From: Gaiellasilicea sp963745775 | GTDB lineage: Bacteria > Actinomycetota > Thermoleophilia > Gaiellales > Gaiellaceae | Direction of reading: 5' to 3' | Length of the DNA: 64,000 nucleotides | Assembly: GCA_963745775.1 (NCBI GenBank) | Contig: CAVUYY010000019.1 | Coordinates: 60,487-124,486, forward strand | Shown: one piece after another, positions 1 through 8,855 of the stretch | How positions within the stretch are numbered: the stretch's first letter is position 1 | How the letters are laid out: each line of letters begins with the position of its first letter | Notes under the pieces: model-generated | Told to the model about the DNA's origin: nothing | Databases searched by the model: none | The model's input: the letters and a program-made list of their open reading frames with translations, nothing else | Position numbers and translations under genes: made by a program

Positions 1-109
1 AGAAGCGCGAAGCAACACATCAGGGAAGCACCTCACGAGTCGGGAGCGGGAGGGCGACTATCTCACAGCGGACGGACCGCATCAGCACGCACTCGCGTCG
101 ATCCGACGG

Positions 110-707
110 TCAGACGAGGCCGAGCTCGTGCCCGCGGATCACCGCCGCCAGGCGGGTGTGCACGTCGAGCCTGCCCATCAGGTGACGGATGTGGTTTCGC
201 ACCGTCTCGGTCGAGATGCCCAGAGATTCGGCGATCGCATCCGTCGAGTGGCCGGCGGCGACGTAGCGGAGCACGTCGAGCTGCCTCGGCGTGAGCTCGA
301 CCGACCGTGCTCGCGTCGGCGGCGGAGTGTCGGTCGGGATCCGCGAGGCCGAACACACCGACGATCGAGCCCTGCTCGAGTAGCTGCGTCGAGCTGATGT
401 CGACCACGACCCGGCGACCTTCGGCGGTTCGCACGGCCACGGTCGCCTCCGTCGTCTCGACGTTCCCGAGCAGCTTCGCGGCGAACTCCTGCCGCGCCTC
501 CGTGACGTACTCCGGCTCGACGATCTGACCGATCCGCTTGCCTCGGATGTCGCCGAACTCTCGGACGGCAGCCGTGTTGAGCCACCGGACGACGCCGTTC
601 CGGTCGAGGATGTAGGCAGGCATCGGGAGCCGGGCGACCGAAGGAGCGATGTCCGGCGCGATCCTCCGCAGCTCCTCGAGCGAGCCGGCTCTAGTCAGTG
701 CGACCAC
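110..707 (-). CDS. PAS-LuxR family transcriptional regulator (one apparent frameshift)
   Basis: The N-terminal part reads as a PAS sensor domain (about residues 25-115, with PAYILDRNGVVRWLNTAA). The C-terminal part is a LuxR/NarL helix-turn-helix (LTPRQLDVLRYVAAGHSTD, then ETVRNHIRHLMGRLDVHTR) ending in GHELGLV. The two halves lie in different frames and join near position 333 if one base is removed. The likely role is a cytoplasmic ligand- or redox-sensing DNA-binding regulator; the signal cannot be told. The start is a GTG at 707. No receiver domain and no adjacent kinase are seen. The frameshift is probably a sequence error because both halves are well conserved. Confidence 0.75.
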
Positions 708-825
708 CGATCGAGGAAGAGTCGCAGAATTGACGCATCTGGGTCATGACAGCGGCGCCGAGTCTCGGCACAGTGGCGCGGGAGCTTCGAAGACTCGCCG
801 CACGGTCTTCGAGCCTCTCGCCTCC

Positions 826-863
826 GGGCGTCCGGCTCCAACCCCCCAAGGAGCCGGACGCTC
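826..863. other. Strong hairpin in a divergent intergenic region
   Basis: GCGTCCGGCTCC (828-839) pairs perfectly with GGAGCCGGACGC (850-861) around a C-rich loop, extendable to about 14 bp with a G-T pair. It lies between the PAS-LuxR gene (minus, start 707) and the PLDc_N-like gene (plus, start 963), so it is upstream of both rather than behind a gene. The sequence GATCATCCTC is repeated directly just after it (about 892-915). It could be a 5'-UTR structure of the plus-strand gene. Confidence 0.5.
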
Positions 864-962
864 CGAGCCTCTTGCCTCGCTGCGAGCCGCGGATCATCCT
901 CGCTGATCATCCTCATCAGGGTGAGGCAGCGCCACCCGCCGGCGCTGGATCCTCTGCGCTCC

Positions 963-1166
963 ATGATCATCCGAATCCTGATCATCGCGATCGTCGCGCT
1001 CTTCCTCGTCATGTGGGTTCGCGCGGTCATCGACGTCTGGCGGAGAACCGACCTGTCCAGTTCAGCCAAGGGGGCGTGGGCGATCATCATGCTCATCGTG
1101 CCGTTCATCGGCCTGCTCGTGTACACCATGTTCCGCCCGACGGAATCGCAGGTCAGCCGCCGCTGA
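963..1166 (+). CDS. Small membrane protein, PLDc_N-like
   Basis: A short protein of about 67 residues from ATG 963, with two hydrophobic segments (MIIRILIIAIVALFLVMW and GAWAIIMLIVPFIGLLVY) and the polar stretch DVWRRTDLSSSAKGAW between them. This arrangement matches the PLDc_N (phospholipase D-nuclease N-terminal) membrane family, which often stands alone as a small inner-membrane protein of unknown function. A GTG at 921 could extend it by 14 residues, but that extension is not hydrophobic and looks like non-coding sequence. Its 3' end overlaps the convergent flippase-like gene by 14 nt. Confidence 0.7.
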   Translation: MIIRILIIAIVALFLVMWVRAVIDVWRRTDLSSSAKGAWAIIMLIVPFIGLLVYTMFRPTESQVSRR

Positions 1167-2223
1167 TTCCGTCCGCTGGGGCGGGCCCGGAGCTGGGCCG
1201 GAGCGGGAGGTGGCGGTGGCGGCGCCACAGGAACGCCGCACCAAGGCCGGCCAGCAGCGTGGGGACGATCGTCAGGAAGCGGTAGACGAGCACCGCCGCG
1301 ACAACGCTGGCGTTCGCGCCTCCGAAGCCGATCAACGCGCTCGAGAGGCCGAGCTCGACGACCCCGAAGCCACCGGGCGTGATCGGAATCGTTCCGACGA
1401 TGCGGATGAACGACCACGCCGCGAACGCCTCCACGAGCGACACGTCCGCGGCGGAGACGTCGAACGCGCGCAGCGCGACGACGAGCACCGCAAAGACGCT
1501 GAGGCTGCCGATGAGCGACGCGACCGTGAGCGCGTGCCAGCGGCGACGGAGCAGCTCGCCGGAGCTCTGCCGGAAGGCCTCGAAGCTCGACCCGCCCCAG
1601 CCGACCGGCCCGCGGCGCACCTTCCGAAGCGTCCAGTTGGCGAGACGCGCGGCCGTCTCGCCGACGTCGTTCGCGAGCCGCTTGCTGACGAGGACTACGG
1701 CAAGCCCGGCCACCACAACGCCGAGGACGGCGACGCCGACGAACGCGACCAGGCCGAGCAGCGCGGTGTCCCCGCCGGTGCTCGAGAGCAGGAAGACCGC
1801 GACGATCGGGTACGAGAGGTTGAGGAACTGGTTCCAGAGGCTCGTCAGCGTGACCGCCCGTGCGACCTCGGACGTGGTGAACCCGGCGCCACGCAACATC
1901 CCGTAGGACGTGGCGACGCCGGCCGCGAGCCCGGCGGGTACGACGATCGAGAGCGCGGTCGAGGCCTGCGTCACCCCCAGAGCCCGGAAGAACGAGAGGC
2001 CGGGAAGCGCGACCATCCACGGCGGCGCGAAGGTCACCACGTTGAGGAGTGCGGCGGCGAGGAGCAGCGCGATCCACTCCCACGAGAGATCCTCGACCAA
2101 CCCCCACACGTCGGCGTAGTCGGCGAGCTTTGGCAGGAGGAACGCGAACGTGGCGACGACCACGGCGAGGCTCAGCGCGCCAAGGCCGAGCCGCTGCAGC
2201 TTGCGCCTGCTCGGCCGGCTCAC
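1153..2223 (-). CDS. Lysylphosphatidylglycerol synthase TM-region (flippase-like) protein
   Basis: A 356-residue polytopic membrane protein with about eight hydrophobic segments. It resembles the LPG_synthase_TM / UPF0104 family, the flippase half of MprF-type proteins, including the central GLAAGVATSYGMLRGAG and the late IRIVGTIPITPGGFGVVE segment, which is a recognisable family signature. No lysyltransferase domain is attached, so it is a stand-alone member that may move a lipid or polyprenol-linked substrate across the membrane; the substrate is unknown. The GTG or ATG start follows a basic N-terminus (RPSRRKLQR) typical of inside-positive topology. Confidence 0.85.
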   Translation of the reverse strand: MSRPSRRKLQRLGLGALSLAVVVATFAFLLPKLADYADVWGLVEDLSWEWIALLLAAALLNVVTFAPPWMVALPGLSFFRALGVTQASTALSIVVPAGLAAGVATSYGMLRGAGFTTSEVARAVTLTSLWNQFLNLSYPIVAVFLLSSTGGDTALLGLVAFVGVAVLGVVVAGLAVVLVSKRLANDVGETAARLANWTLRKVRRGPVGWGGSSFEAFRQSSGELLRRRWHALTVASLIGSLSVFAVLVVALRAFDVSAADVSLVEAFAAWSFIRIVGTIPITPGGFGVVELGLSSALIGFGGANASVVAAVLVYRFLTIVPTLLAGLGAAFLWRRHRHLPLRPSSGPAPADGISGG

Positions 2224-2451
2224 CGCGGTTCGGATCGAACCGGCCGCACGTTCGGCTTCTCGACCGCGGTGCGCGGCGGTTGGCGCGCCGACCGCTGCGC
2301 TTCGAACTCCACGTGGGACAGCCTATGCGAGCAGGATCCGATGCGGCAGCCGGCTCGAGCGCCTCTCCCTCACTCCCGGGGGGTGACCAGTGCTCACCCC
2401 GCAGCGCCTTAGCCTCGCGGTTCCGATCGTCGACGAGTAGGAGGAAATCGC

Positions 2452-2886
2452 ATGTCCTCGACCGAGGAGCCCGGCTACAAGCCCACCAGCGGCGAGCGTC
2501 CGAGCGGCTGGGCCATCGGCTTCGTCGTCTTCGCCGCCGTGATGATGGTGCTGGTCGGCACATTTCAGGTGATCGCGGGGATAGCCGCGATCTTCGAGGA
2601 CGAGTTCTTCGTCGTCGGCCCGAACTACGTCTACGACGTCGACGTCACGGCCTGGGGCTGGATCCACCTGATTCTCGGCTTGACCCTCGTCCTCGCCGGA
2701 TTCGGCGCCCTCAAGGGCGCCACCTGGGCACGCGTTGTCGGGATCACGCTGGCGTCGCTGAGCGCGATCTCCAACTTCTTCTTCATCCCGTACTACCCCG
2801 TGTGGTCGATCGTGATCATCGCGGCCGACGTCCTCGTGATCTGGGCGCTGTCGGTCTACGGCCGCCGGGAATCGGCAGCGGTCTAG
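2452..2886 (+). CDS. DUF7144-type four-helix membrane protein
   Basis: A 144-residue protein with a polar N-terminal tail and four transmembrane segments. It has the family-typical GWAIGFVVFAAVMMVLVGTF opening, a WGWIHLILGLTLVLAGFG segment and a final IWALSVYGRR. This architecture is common as a single-copy or paralogous membrane protein in actinobacteria, and its function is not known. The start is supported by an AGGAGG ribosome-binding site 6 nt before the ATG. It stands alone and ends in a structured convergent terminator. Confidence 0.8.
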   Translation: MSSTEEPGYKPTSGERPSGWAIGFVVFAAVMMVLVGTFQVIAGIAAIFEDEFFVVGPNYVYDVDVTAWGWIHLILGLTLVLAGFGALKGATWARVVGITLASLSAISNFFFIPYYPVWSIVIIAADVLVIWALSVYGRRESAAV

Positions 2887-2925
2887 ACCGATGTTGGAGG
2901 CGCGAGCCTTGCGGTAGGAGAGAGG

Positions 2926-2976
2926 GGCCGGCAGTCCGCCGACGTTCGTTCAGGCGACGTCGAGCGGCTGCCGGCC
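2926..2976. terminator. Convergent hairpin terminator
   Basis: GGCCGGCAG (2926-2934) pairs perfectly with CTGCCGGCC (2968-2976), with smaller nested stems (CCGC/GCGG and CGACGT/ACGTCG) inside the loop. It sits between the 3' ends of the DUF7144 gene and xylB, so it could serve both strands. No U-tract is present. Confidence 0.55.
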
Positions 2977-2994
2977 GGCGTTCTGGGAGCCGCG

Positions 2995-4380
2995 TCAGCG
3001 GAGGCTCCTCAGCGCCGGGTAGAGCCGGCGATAGCGGGTGTACCCGTCGTCGTACGCCGCCTGCCAAGTCGGCTCCGGCTCGATCCGGTCGCGGACGCGG
3101 ACGGTGGCGGCGACAGCCTCGTGGACGTCGGCAAAGCCGCCGTCCTTGACGCCGCCGAGGAGCGCCGCGCCGAACGCCGCTCCCTCCTCGGCGACCGTCC
3201 GCTCGAGCGGGATTCCCAGCGTCGTGGCGAGGATCCTGAGCCAGAGCTCGGAGCGGGCTCCGCCACCCGAGACCCGGGCGGACGACGCCTCGACCCCCAC
3301 CTCGCGCAGGAGCTCGAGCGAGTCGCGCAGCCCGTAGGCAACGCCCTCGAGCACGGCCCGGACGAGCGCGCCGCGGTCGTGGCGGAGCGAGAGGCCGGTG
3401 AAGGCGCCGCGCGCGTCCGGATCGGCGTGTGGCGTCCGCTCGCCCTGGAGGTACGGCTGGAAGAGCAGTCCCTCGACGCCCGGCTCCCAGCTGGCGGCCT
3501 CGCCGAGCAGCTCCTCGTAGGGTGGGTCGCCGAGCGCGCCGTGGAGCCACTCCAGCGAGCCTGCGGCCGAGAGCATGACACCCATCGCGTGCCAGGTTCC
3601 CGGAACGGCGTGGCAGAAGGTGTGCAGCCGCGCCTTCGGCTCGGGCCGGTACTCGTCGAGCGCGGCGAAGACGACACCGGACGTGCCGAGCACGATCGAG
3701 AGCGGCCCCGGCGCGGCAACGCCGACGCCGAGCGCCCCCGCCGCCTGGTCGCCCGCGCCCGCGATCTCCGTCGATTCGTGCACCGTCGGCAGCCACTCGC
3801 CCGGAAGCTCGAGCGCGTCGAGCAGCTCGTCGCTCCAGCGTCTGTGCGCAACGTCGAAGAGAAGCGTCCCGGACGCATCCGCGACGTCGATCGCGTGCTC
3901 GCCGGTGAGGCGGAAGCGCACGTAGTCCTTCGGCAGGAGGACGTGACGGATGCGGGCGTAGGTCTCGGGCTCGTGCCGGCGGAGCCAGAGGAGCTTCGGC
4001 GCCGTGAAGCCGGTGAGCGCGCGATTTCCGGTCAGCTCGAGCAGCCGGTCGAGGCCGAGCCGCTCCTCGATCTCGGCGCATTCCGCGCCGGTGCGCTGGT
4101 CGTTCCAGAGGATCGCGGGGCGAAGCACGTCACCGTGCTCGTCGAGGACGACGAGGCCGTGCATCTGGCCCGAGAAGCCGAGCGAGCCGTAGTCCCCGAG
4201 CTCGCCGAGCGCCGCCTGCGCAGCCCGCCACCAGTCGTCGGGATCCTGTTCGGCCCAGCCCGGTCGAGGCGTCGAGAGCGGATAGGCGCGCTCGGCGCGG
4301 GCGAGCACCTCGCCGGTGGGAGAGAGCGCGAGCGCCTTGACGCCGCTCGTCCCGACGTCGAGCCCGGCAAGCGTCCTCAC
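2995..4380 (-). CDS. xylB: Xylulokinase (FGGY family carbohydrate kinase)
   Basis: Phosphorylates D-xylulose to D-xylulose 5-phosphate for entry into the pentose phosphate pathway. The protein (about 461 residues) has the FGGY ATP-binding opening LAGLDVGTSGVKALAL, the substrate-region SGQMHGLV typical of XylB, WNDQRT, GTSGVVFAALD and the C-terminal GGGARSELW. GTG 4380 gives an N-terminus of normal length; TTG 4389 is a possible earlier start. It begins about 20 nt after the alpha-glucosidase stop, so the two are probably co-transcribed. No xylose isomerase is present in the window, so the source of xylulose is not shown. Confidence 0.9.
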   Translation of the reverse strand: MRTLAGLDVGTSGVKALALSPTGEVLARAERAYPLSTPRPGWAEQDPDDWWRAAQAALGELGDYGSLGFSGQMHGLVVLDEHGDVLRPAILWNDQRTGAECAEIEERLGLDRLLELTGNRALTGFTAPKLLWLRRHEPETYARIRHVLLPKDYVRFRLTGEHAIDVADASGTLLFDVAHRRWSDELLDALELPGEWLPTVHESTEIAGAGDQAAGALGVGVAAPGPLSIVLGTSGVVFAALDEYRPEPKARLHTFCHAVPGTWHAMGVMLSAAGSLEWLHGALGDPPYEELLGEAASWEPGVEGLLFQPYLQGERTPHADPDARGAFTGLSLRHDRGALVRAVLEGVAYGLRDSLELLREVGVEASSARVSGGGARSELWLRILATTLGIPLERTVAEEGAAFGAALLGGVKDGGFADVHEAVAATVRVRDRIEPEPTWQAAYDDGYTRYRRLYPALRSLR

Positions 4381-4402
4381 GCCTGGCAACCAAGCGACGT
4401 CT

Positions 4403-5932
4403 TCACCGAGCTCCTTCTGTTCGGAGCCAGGCGGCGGTGTCGCGAGGAAGGCTCGAGGTCAGGTCGGGCTCGCTCGCGAGCACGACCTCCCCCGCGAGCG
4501 GGACGGCTTCCGCGCAGTCGAGGTTCACGAGGCACGTGAGCTCGCCTCTGCTGAACGCGAGCAGTCCGGGCGGGCTCTCGAGCCACGCGAACGGCTCGTC
4601 GGCCGGTCGGAGCGCGAGCGCCGAGCGGTAGAGCTCGAGGATCGAGCTCGAGACCCCGGTCTTCGCCGCGACGGACGCCGACTCCCACTCCCCGGGCATC
4701 GGCAGCCACGGACGGCCGGTCGTGAAGCCGAATCCCGGGGGGCCGTTCTCCCAGGGGATCGGAACGCGACAGCCGTCACGGCCGAGGCGCTCGCCGTTCG
4801 TGCGGAAGAAGATCGGGTCCTGCCGCAGCTCGTCGGGTAGCTCGACTTCCTCGAGCCCGAGCTCCTGCCCCTCGTAGAGAAACGCCGTGCCCGGGAGCGC
4901 GAGCAGGAAGAGCGCCGCCGCGCGAGCCCGACGCCGGCCGACGGCGCCGCCTCCATATCGGGTCGCCAGCCGCTGGACGTCGTGGTTCTCGAGCACCCAG
5001 GTCGGCGTCGCCCCAACCGCGCCGAACGCGTCGAGCGTCTCGTCGATCGTCCGGCGCAGCGCGGGCTCGTTCCAGCTCTCGTAGAGGAAGGCGAAGTTGA
5101 ACGCGAGCTGCAGCTCGTCCGGGCGCACGTACTTCGCCAGCTCGACCTGGTTCCCGAGCACGATCTCGCCGACGAGCACCCGCTCGTCCGGGTAGCCGTC
5201 GGCGAGCGCTCGCCAGCTCCGGTAGAGGTCGTGCAGCTCCGGCTGGTTGATCCCGGTATGCCAGTCGGCGAAGCGGGGACGGGGCACCGGCTCCTCGACG
5301 TCCTCGAGGCCACGCGCCTTGTAGAGCGCGTGCCCGACGTCGATCCGGAAGCCGTCGACGCCGCGGTCGAGCCAGAAGCGGAGGATCTCCTCGAAGTCGC
5401 GCCGGACCGTCTCGTTGTGCCAGTCGAGGTCGGGCTGCTCCGGCGCGAAGAGGTGGAGGTACCAGTCGCCGCTCGTCTCGTCGAGCGTCCAGGCCGAGCC
5501 GCCGAAGGCCGATTCCCAGCCGTTCGGCGGGCCGCCGTCCCGCCCAGGCCGGAAGATGTAGCGCGCCCGCTCGGGGTGATCCGGTCGCGAGATCGCCGCC
5601 CGGAACCAGGCGTGCTCGCTCGAGGTGTGATTCGGGACGATGTCCACGAGCACGCGCAGCTCGAGCTCGTGTGCATCCGCAATGAGCGCGTCGAGGTCGG
5701 CAAGCGTCCCGAACTGGGGGTCGACGTCGACGTAGTCCGAGACGTCGTAGCCGTGGTCGGCGCCCGGCGAGGGATAGAACGGCGTCAGCCAGATCCCGTC
5801 GACACCGAGGTCGCGCAGGTACGGGAGCCGCGAGCGGATCCCCTCGACATCGCCCACACCGTCGCCGTCCGAGTCGGCGAAGCTGCGCACGTAGATCTGG
5901 TAGAGAACGGCCGACCGCCACCACTCGCTCAT
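4403..5932 (-). CDS. GH13 alpha-glucosidase (oligo-1,6-glucosidase-like)
   Basis: A 509-residue cytosolic alpha-amylase-family hydrolase with no signal peptide. All four conserved GH13 regions are visible: DIVPNHTS, GFRIDVGHAL (nucleophile Asp), VGEIVLGN (acid/base Glu) and LENHDVQR (transition-state Asp). The opening WWRSAVLYQIYVRSFADSDG and the domain order fit the alpha-glucosidase/trehalose-synthase-like branch that acts on short alpha-glucosides. It is upstream of xylB in the same orientation, suggesting a small sugar-catabolic operon. The ATG start is clear; a histidine kinase lies upstream on the same strand about 100 nt away. Confidence 0.9.
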   Translation of the reverse strand: MSEWWRSAVLYQIYVRSFADSDGDGVGDVEGIRSRLPYLRDLGVDGIWLTPFYPSPGADHGYDVSDYVDVDPQFGTLADLDALIADAHELELRVLVDIVPNHTSSEHAWFRAAISRPDHPERARYIFRPGRDGGPPNGWESAFGGSAWTLDETSGDWYLHLFAPEQPDLDWHNETVRRDFEEILRFWLDRGVDGFRIDVGHALYKARGLEDVEEPVPRPRFADWHTGINQPELHDLYRSWRALADGYPDERVLVGEIVLGNQVELAKYVRPDELQLAFNFAFLYESWNEPALRRTIDETLDAFGAVGATPTWVLENHDVQRLATRYGGGAVGRRRARAAALFLLALPGTAFLYEGQELGLEEVELPDELRQDPIFFRTNGERLGRDGCRVPIPWENGPPGFGFTTGRPWLPMPGEWESASVAAKTGVSSSILELYRSALALRPADEPFAWLESPPGLLAFSRGELTCLVNLDCAEAVPLAGEVVLASEPDLTSSLPRDTAAWLRTEGAR

Positions 5933-6039
5933 GCCCTCAGCCTCTCACGAGAGCTCGCCGTGAAAGACGACGTCGGCGCCGAGAGTCGCCACCGGAACGA
6001 GGATAGGGATGCCGGGCGCGTCGATCGAGGTAGAGTCGA

Positions 6040-7265
6040 TCAGCCGGCTGGCAGGACCAGCCGGAAGCGGGCGCCGTGCGGGTTCACCGGCTCGTAGGCG
6101 AGGCTGCCGCCGTGGGCGCGCGCATAGGAACGCGCGATCGCGAGCCCGAGGCCCGCTCCCCTGCCGTCGTTCGCCGCGACGCGCGTGAAGCGCTCGAAGA
6201 GGCTGCCGGCAAAGTCCGCGGGGACGCCGGCGCCGCGGTCCTCCACCACCACGTCGAGGTCGCTGCCGTTTCGGCGCGCGGTGACGACGACCGGCGGGCG
6301 GCCGTGACGGCGCGCGTTGACGAGGAGGTTCGACACGACCCGGTCGAACGCCTGCGGATCGACGGTTGCGCGGAGATCGTCGGGCACGTCGATCGTCAGG
6401 TCGGCACCGCTCTCGAAGATCTCGCCCACGAGCTCGGCGAGCCGCGCGGGAACGTCGATCTCGCTCGGCACCATCCGGATCGCGTCGGCCTCGAGGCGGG
6501 AGAGGTCGAGCAGGCTGTCGACCAGGTCGACGAGCCGCGCCGACTGCTGCGTGAGCATGCGCCGCAGCTCGCCGCGCTGCTCCTCCGTCAGCTTGTCCTC
6601 GTGCTCGTCCAGCGTCCGCACGGCTCCGAAGACGGCGCCGGCCGGGCGTGCGCAGCTCGTGCGAGGCGAGCGCGACGAACTGGCTCTTCAGCTCGTTGAG
6701 GCGCCGCAGCTCGCCGTGCTCGATCGCCTTCTCGAGGAACCCGGCGATCAGCGTCCCGAAGGTGGTCAGCAGGTCGACCTCGCTTTCGTCGAGGAGGAAC
6801 CGCTCCGCCCGCTGGTCGCACGTCATGAAGCCGAGGCAGCGGCCGTCGGTCGTGAGCGGCACGATCACGAAGGAGCCGAGGCCGAAGTCCCGGGCGATCT
6901 GCTCGGGCACCGCCTCCTCGGTGCTCGGATCCTCGACGTAGACCGCCCGTCGGTTCGTGAGCGCCCGCGCGAACGCACCGAAATGGCCGACGGGGAGCGC
7001 CGGCGGCAGCGCCCGGATCTCGTCCATCGTCAGCCCGTGGCCGGCGAACGGCACGAGCGTGGACGTGTCCGGACAGGAAGCGCACGATCCCGACGCGCTG
7101 GAAGCCGAAGCCGCCGGCGACTGCGGCGCACGCGCGCTCCAGCACCGCCCGCGCGCGGAACTCCCCGCTCGCGAGAGCGCGGGCGAGGCCGTGCAGCGCC
7201 TCGAGCTGGGTGGTTTTGGGAGGGCCGGCCACGTTCTCGTTCAGCGGGATACGGCCGCAGGGCAC
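6040..7265 (-). CDS. GAF-domain sensor histidine kinase (two apparent frameshifts)
   Basis: Three reading frames join into one kinase. An N-terminal GAF domain starts with LEALHGLARALASGEF and VGIVRFL, and continues in a second frame with LVPFAGHGLTMDEIRALP. A HisKA domain follows with the phosphoacceptor box SQFVALASHELRTP, then a third frame with RTLDEHEDKLTEEQRGEL. The HATPase domain has N-box LLVNARRHGRP, G1 VEDRGAGVP and G2 GRGAGLGLAIARS. Frame joins fall near 7070 and 6642 and each needs one base removed. There are no transmembrane segments, so this is a soluble kinase. No response regulator is adjacent. GTG 7232 is an alternative start. Confidence 0.8.
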
Positions 7266-7327
7266 CGAGTGTATGGAAACGGCGTCCGGTTTTCGATCTC
7301 GAGCGCGACGCGCGTCCTCGTCCGGGT

Positions 7328-7606
7328 TCAGCCGCCGCTGATCGCGGCGATCACGTCGACCCGGGAGCGCGGCTCGAGCGCGGTCTCGAGCGCCGCTCGC
7401 TCCCGGTCGACGTAGACGTGGATGTGCCGGCGGAGAACGGGAGCGGGCTCACCCGAGCCAGGCTCGCACAGCCGGTCTCGGAGGCCCGGCCAGCGCTCCT
7501 CCAGGAGGTCAAGCGCCTCGTCGACCGTGGCGGCGTCGAGCTCGAGGTGCCGTGGCAGCCCCGCGAAGAGCGGCCGCAGCGTCGAGGGGAGATAGACCTC
7601 GGCCAC
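7328..7606 (-). CDS. MoaD/ThiS-like ubiquitin-fold protein with C-terminal Gly-Gly
   Basis: A 92-residue protein beginning at GTG 7606 (VAEVYLPSTLRPLFAG) and ending in DVIAAISGG. Size, the beta-grasp pattern (the LELDAATVDEALDLLEERWP segment) and the terminal di-glycine are those of MoaD/ThiS-type sulfur carriers, which are adenylated on the last Gly by an E1-like enzyme. The start is only 2 nt after the stop of the beta-propeller gene, so translation is probably coupled. No MoeB/ThiF-type E1, MoaE or thiazole synthase is in the window, so its partner is unknown. The start was chosen by spacing and by the hydrophobic first beta strand. Confidence 0.8.
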   Translation of the reverse strand: MAEVYLPSTLRPLFAGLPRHLELDAATVDEALDLLEERWPGLRDRLCEPGSGEPAPVLRRHIHVYVDRERAALETALEPRSRVDVIAAISGG

Positions 7607-7608
7607 GC

Positions 7609-8685
7609 TCAGTCGACGATCGCGACCTCGACCGACGCGATCCCCGGGAGGTAGCTCGCGATCTCGCTCCAGCTCTGGCCCTCGTCGGCGCTCGCGAAGA
7701 GCTGTCCCGTGCTCGTGCCGAAGTAGAGGCCGGGCACCTCGTGGGTGTCGATCGCCATCCCCTCGCGGAGGACGCCGACATGGGCGTCGCGCTGGGGAAG
7801 GCCGTCGTCGAGCCGCTCCCAGGCCGCGCCCGCGTCGCGCGTGCGCCAGACCGCCGCCTGCCCGTCGGGCATGCAGCGCCCGTGGCCCGGGTCGAGCGGG
7901 ATCACGTAGAACGTGTCGCGGTCCTGCGGATGCGCCGCCGCCGCGAAGCCGAACTCCGTCGGCAGCCCCTCCGTGATCTCCGTCCACGACTGTCCGGCGT
8001 CGTCGCTGCGATGCATGCCCACGTGGTTCTGCTGGTAGAGCCGGTCGCTGTCGAGCGGCGACATCACGAGCTTGTGCACGCAGTAGCCCACCTCGGGATC
8101 CTCGATCGGCCAGTCCGCGCGCAACCCGCGGTTGCGCGGCGTCCAGGAGCTGCCGTCGTCCGTCGTCTCGAAGATCCCGATCCCCTGCACGATCGCCCAG
8201 TAGCGGCTCGGATCGTCGGGATGCGGCAGGATCGCGGGGACGCCGAGGTGGCCCGGCGGCTGGTTCGCCGGATCGTTCCACGACTCCCGGTCGGGCTGGC
8301 CGTCGAGCGTGCTCAGCACCTCCCACGTCTTGCCCTCGTCGCGGCTCTCGAAGATGCCCGGCATCTCCGCGCCCGCGAAGAGGCGTCCGTGTGCGGCGGT
8401 GAGACCGGAGACCTTCGAGAGCTTCAGCCCGGAATCGCCGTACTCGAGCCCTTCGCTCGACTGCGTCCACGTCTCCCCGAGATCGGGGCTGCGCCAGACG
8501 CTCGCGCCGTGCCACTCGCTCGCACCGGCGGCGTAGATCGCTCCGCTGTCGTCGTCTCGGACGACGTGGTAGATCGGCCACCCTTCGCAGAACGGACCGC
8601 GCACCTCCCACTCCAGCCGCCGCTCGTCGCTCTCGAGGAGAAAGCAGCCCTTGCGGGTTCCGACCATCACGACCGTCTTGGACAT
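7609..8685 (-). CDS. Asp-box (BNR) beta-propeller, exo-sialidase-like protein
   Basis: A 358-residue cytosolic protein with six Asp-box motifs of the S/T-x-D-x-G-x-x-W type: SPDLGETW, SRDEGKTW, TTDDGSSW, SDDAGQSW, TRDAGAAW and SADEGQSW. This indicates a six-bladed beta propeller of the sialidase/VPS10-like class. The name exo-alpha-sialidase is often attached to such proteins, but I do not see a signal peptide or a clear arginine-triad arrangement, so glycosidase activity is not established. The ATG is preceded by GGAGG at good spacing. It is first in a two-gene unit with the MoaD-like protein. Confidence 0.8.
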   Translation of the reverse strand: MSKTVVMVGTRKGCFLLESDERRLEWEVRGPFCEGWPIYHVVRDDDSGAIYAAGASEWHGASVWRSPDLGETWTQSSEGLEYGDSGLKLSKVSGLTAAHGRLFAGAEMPGIFESRDEGKTWEVLSTLDGQPDRESWNDPANQPPGHLGVPAILPHPDDPSRYWAIVQGIGIFETTDDGSSWTPRNRGLRADWPIEDPEVGYCVHKLVMSPLDSDRLYQQNHVGMHRSDDAGQSWTEITEGLPTEFGFAAAAHPQDRDTFYVIPLDPGHGRCMPDGQAAVWRTRDAGAAWERLDDGLPQRDAHVGVLREGMAIDTHEVPGLYFGTSTGQLFASADEGQSWSEIASYLPGIASVEVAIVD

Positions 8686-8806
8686 GGATCCACCTCCGTT
8701 GGCGACGACGATACGACTTCTGACTTCGGTGATACCCGAAACTCATCGGTCCGACGAACGGGAACCCGACGAATCGACAACAGGCGCCTCGCCGATCTCC
8801 GGGCTG

Positions 8807-8840
8807 GGGAGGGAGGAACCCGCCGAAGCGGGCCCCTCCC
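8807..8840 (-). terminator. Hairpin terminator downstream of the small exported protein
   Basis: Nested stems: GGGAGGG (8807-8813) with CCCTCCC (8834-8840), and CCCGC (8819-8823) with GCGGG (8828-8832) around CGAA, which reads TTCG on the transcribed minus strand. It lies just after the stop of the gene at 8856-9158. No U-tract is present. Confidence 0.6.
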
Positions 8841-8855
8841 GGGAGAACGACGGGC

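Noticed and set aside
7609..8685. Secreted sialidase
   Set aside because: No signal peptide; Asp-boxes show a propeller fold but not sialidase chemistry.
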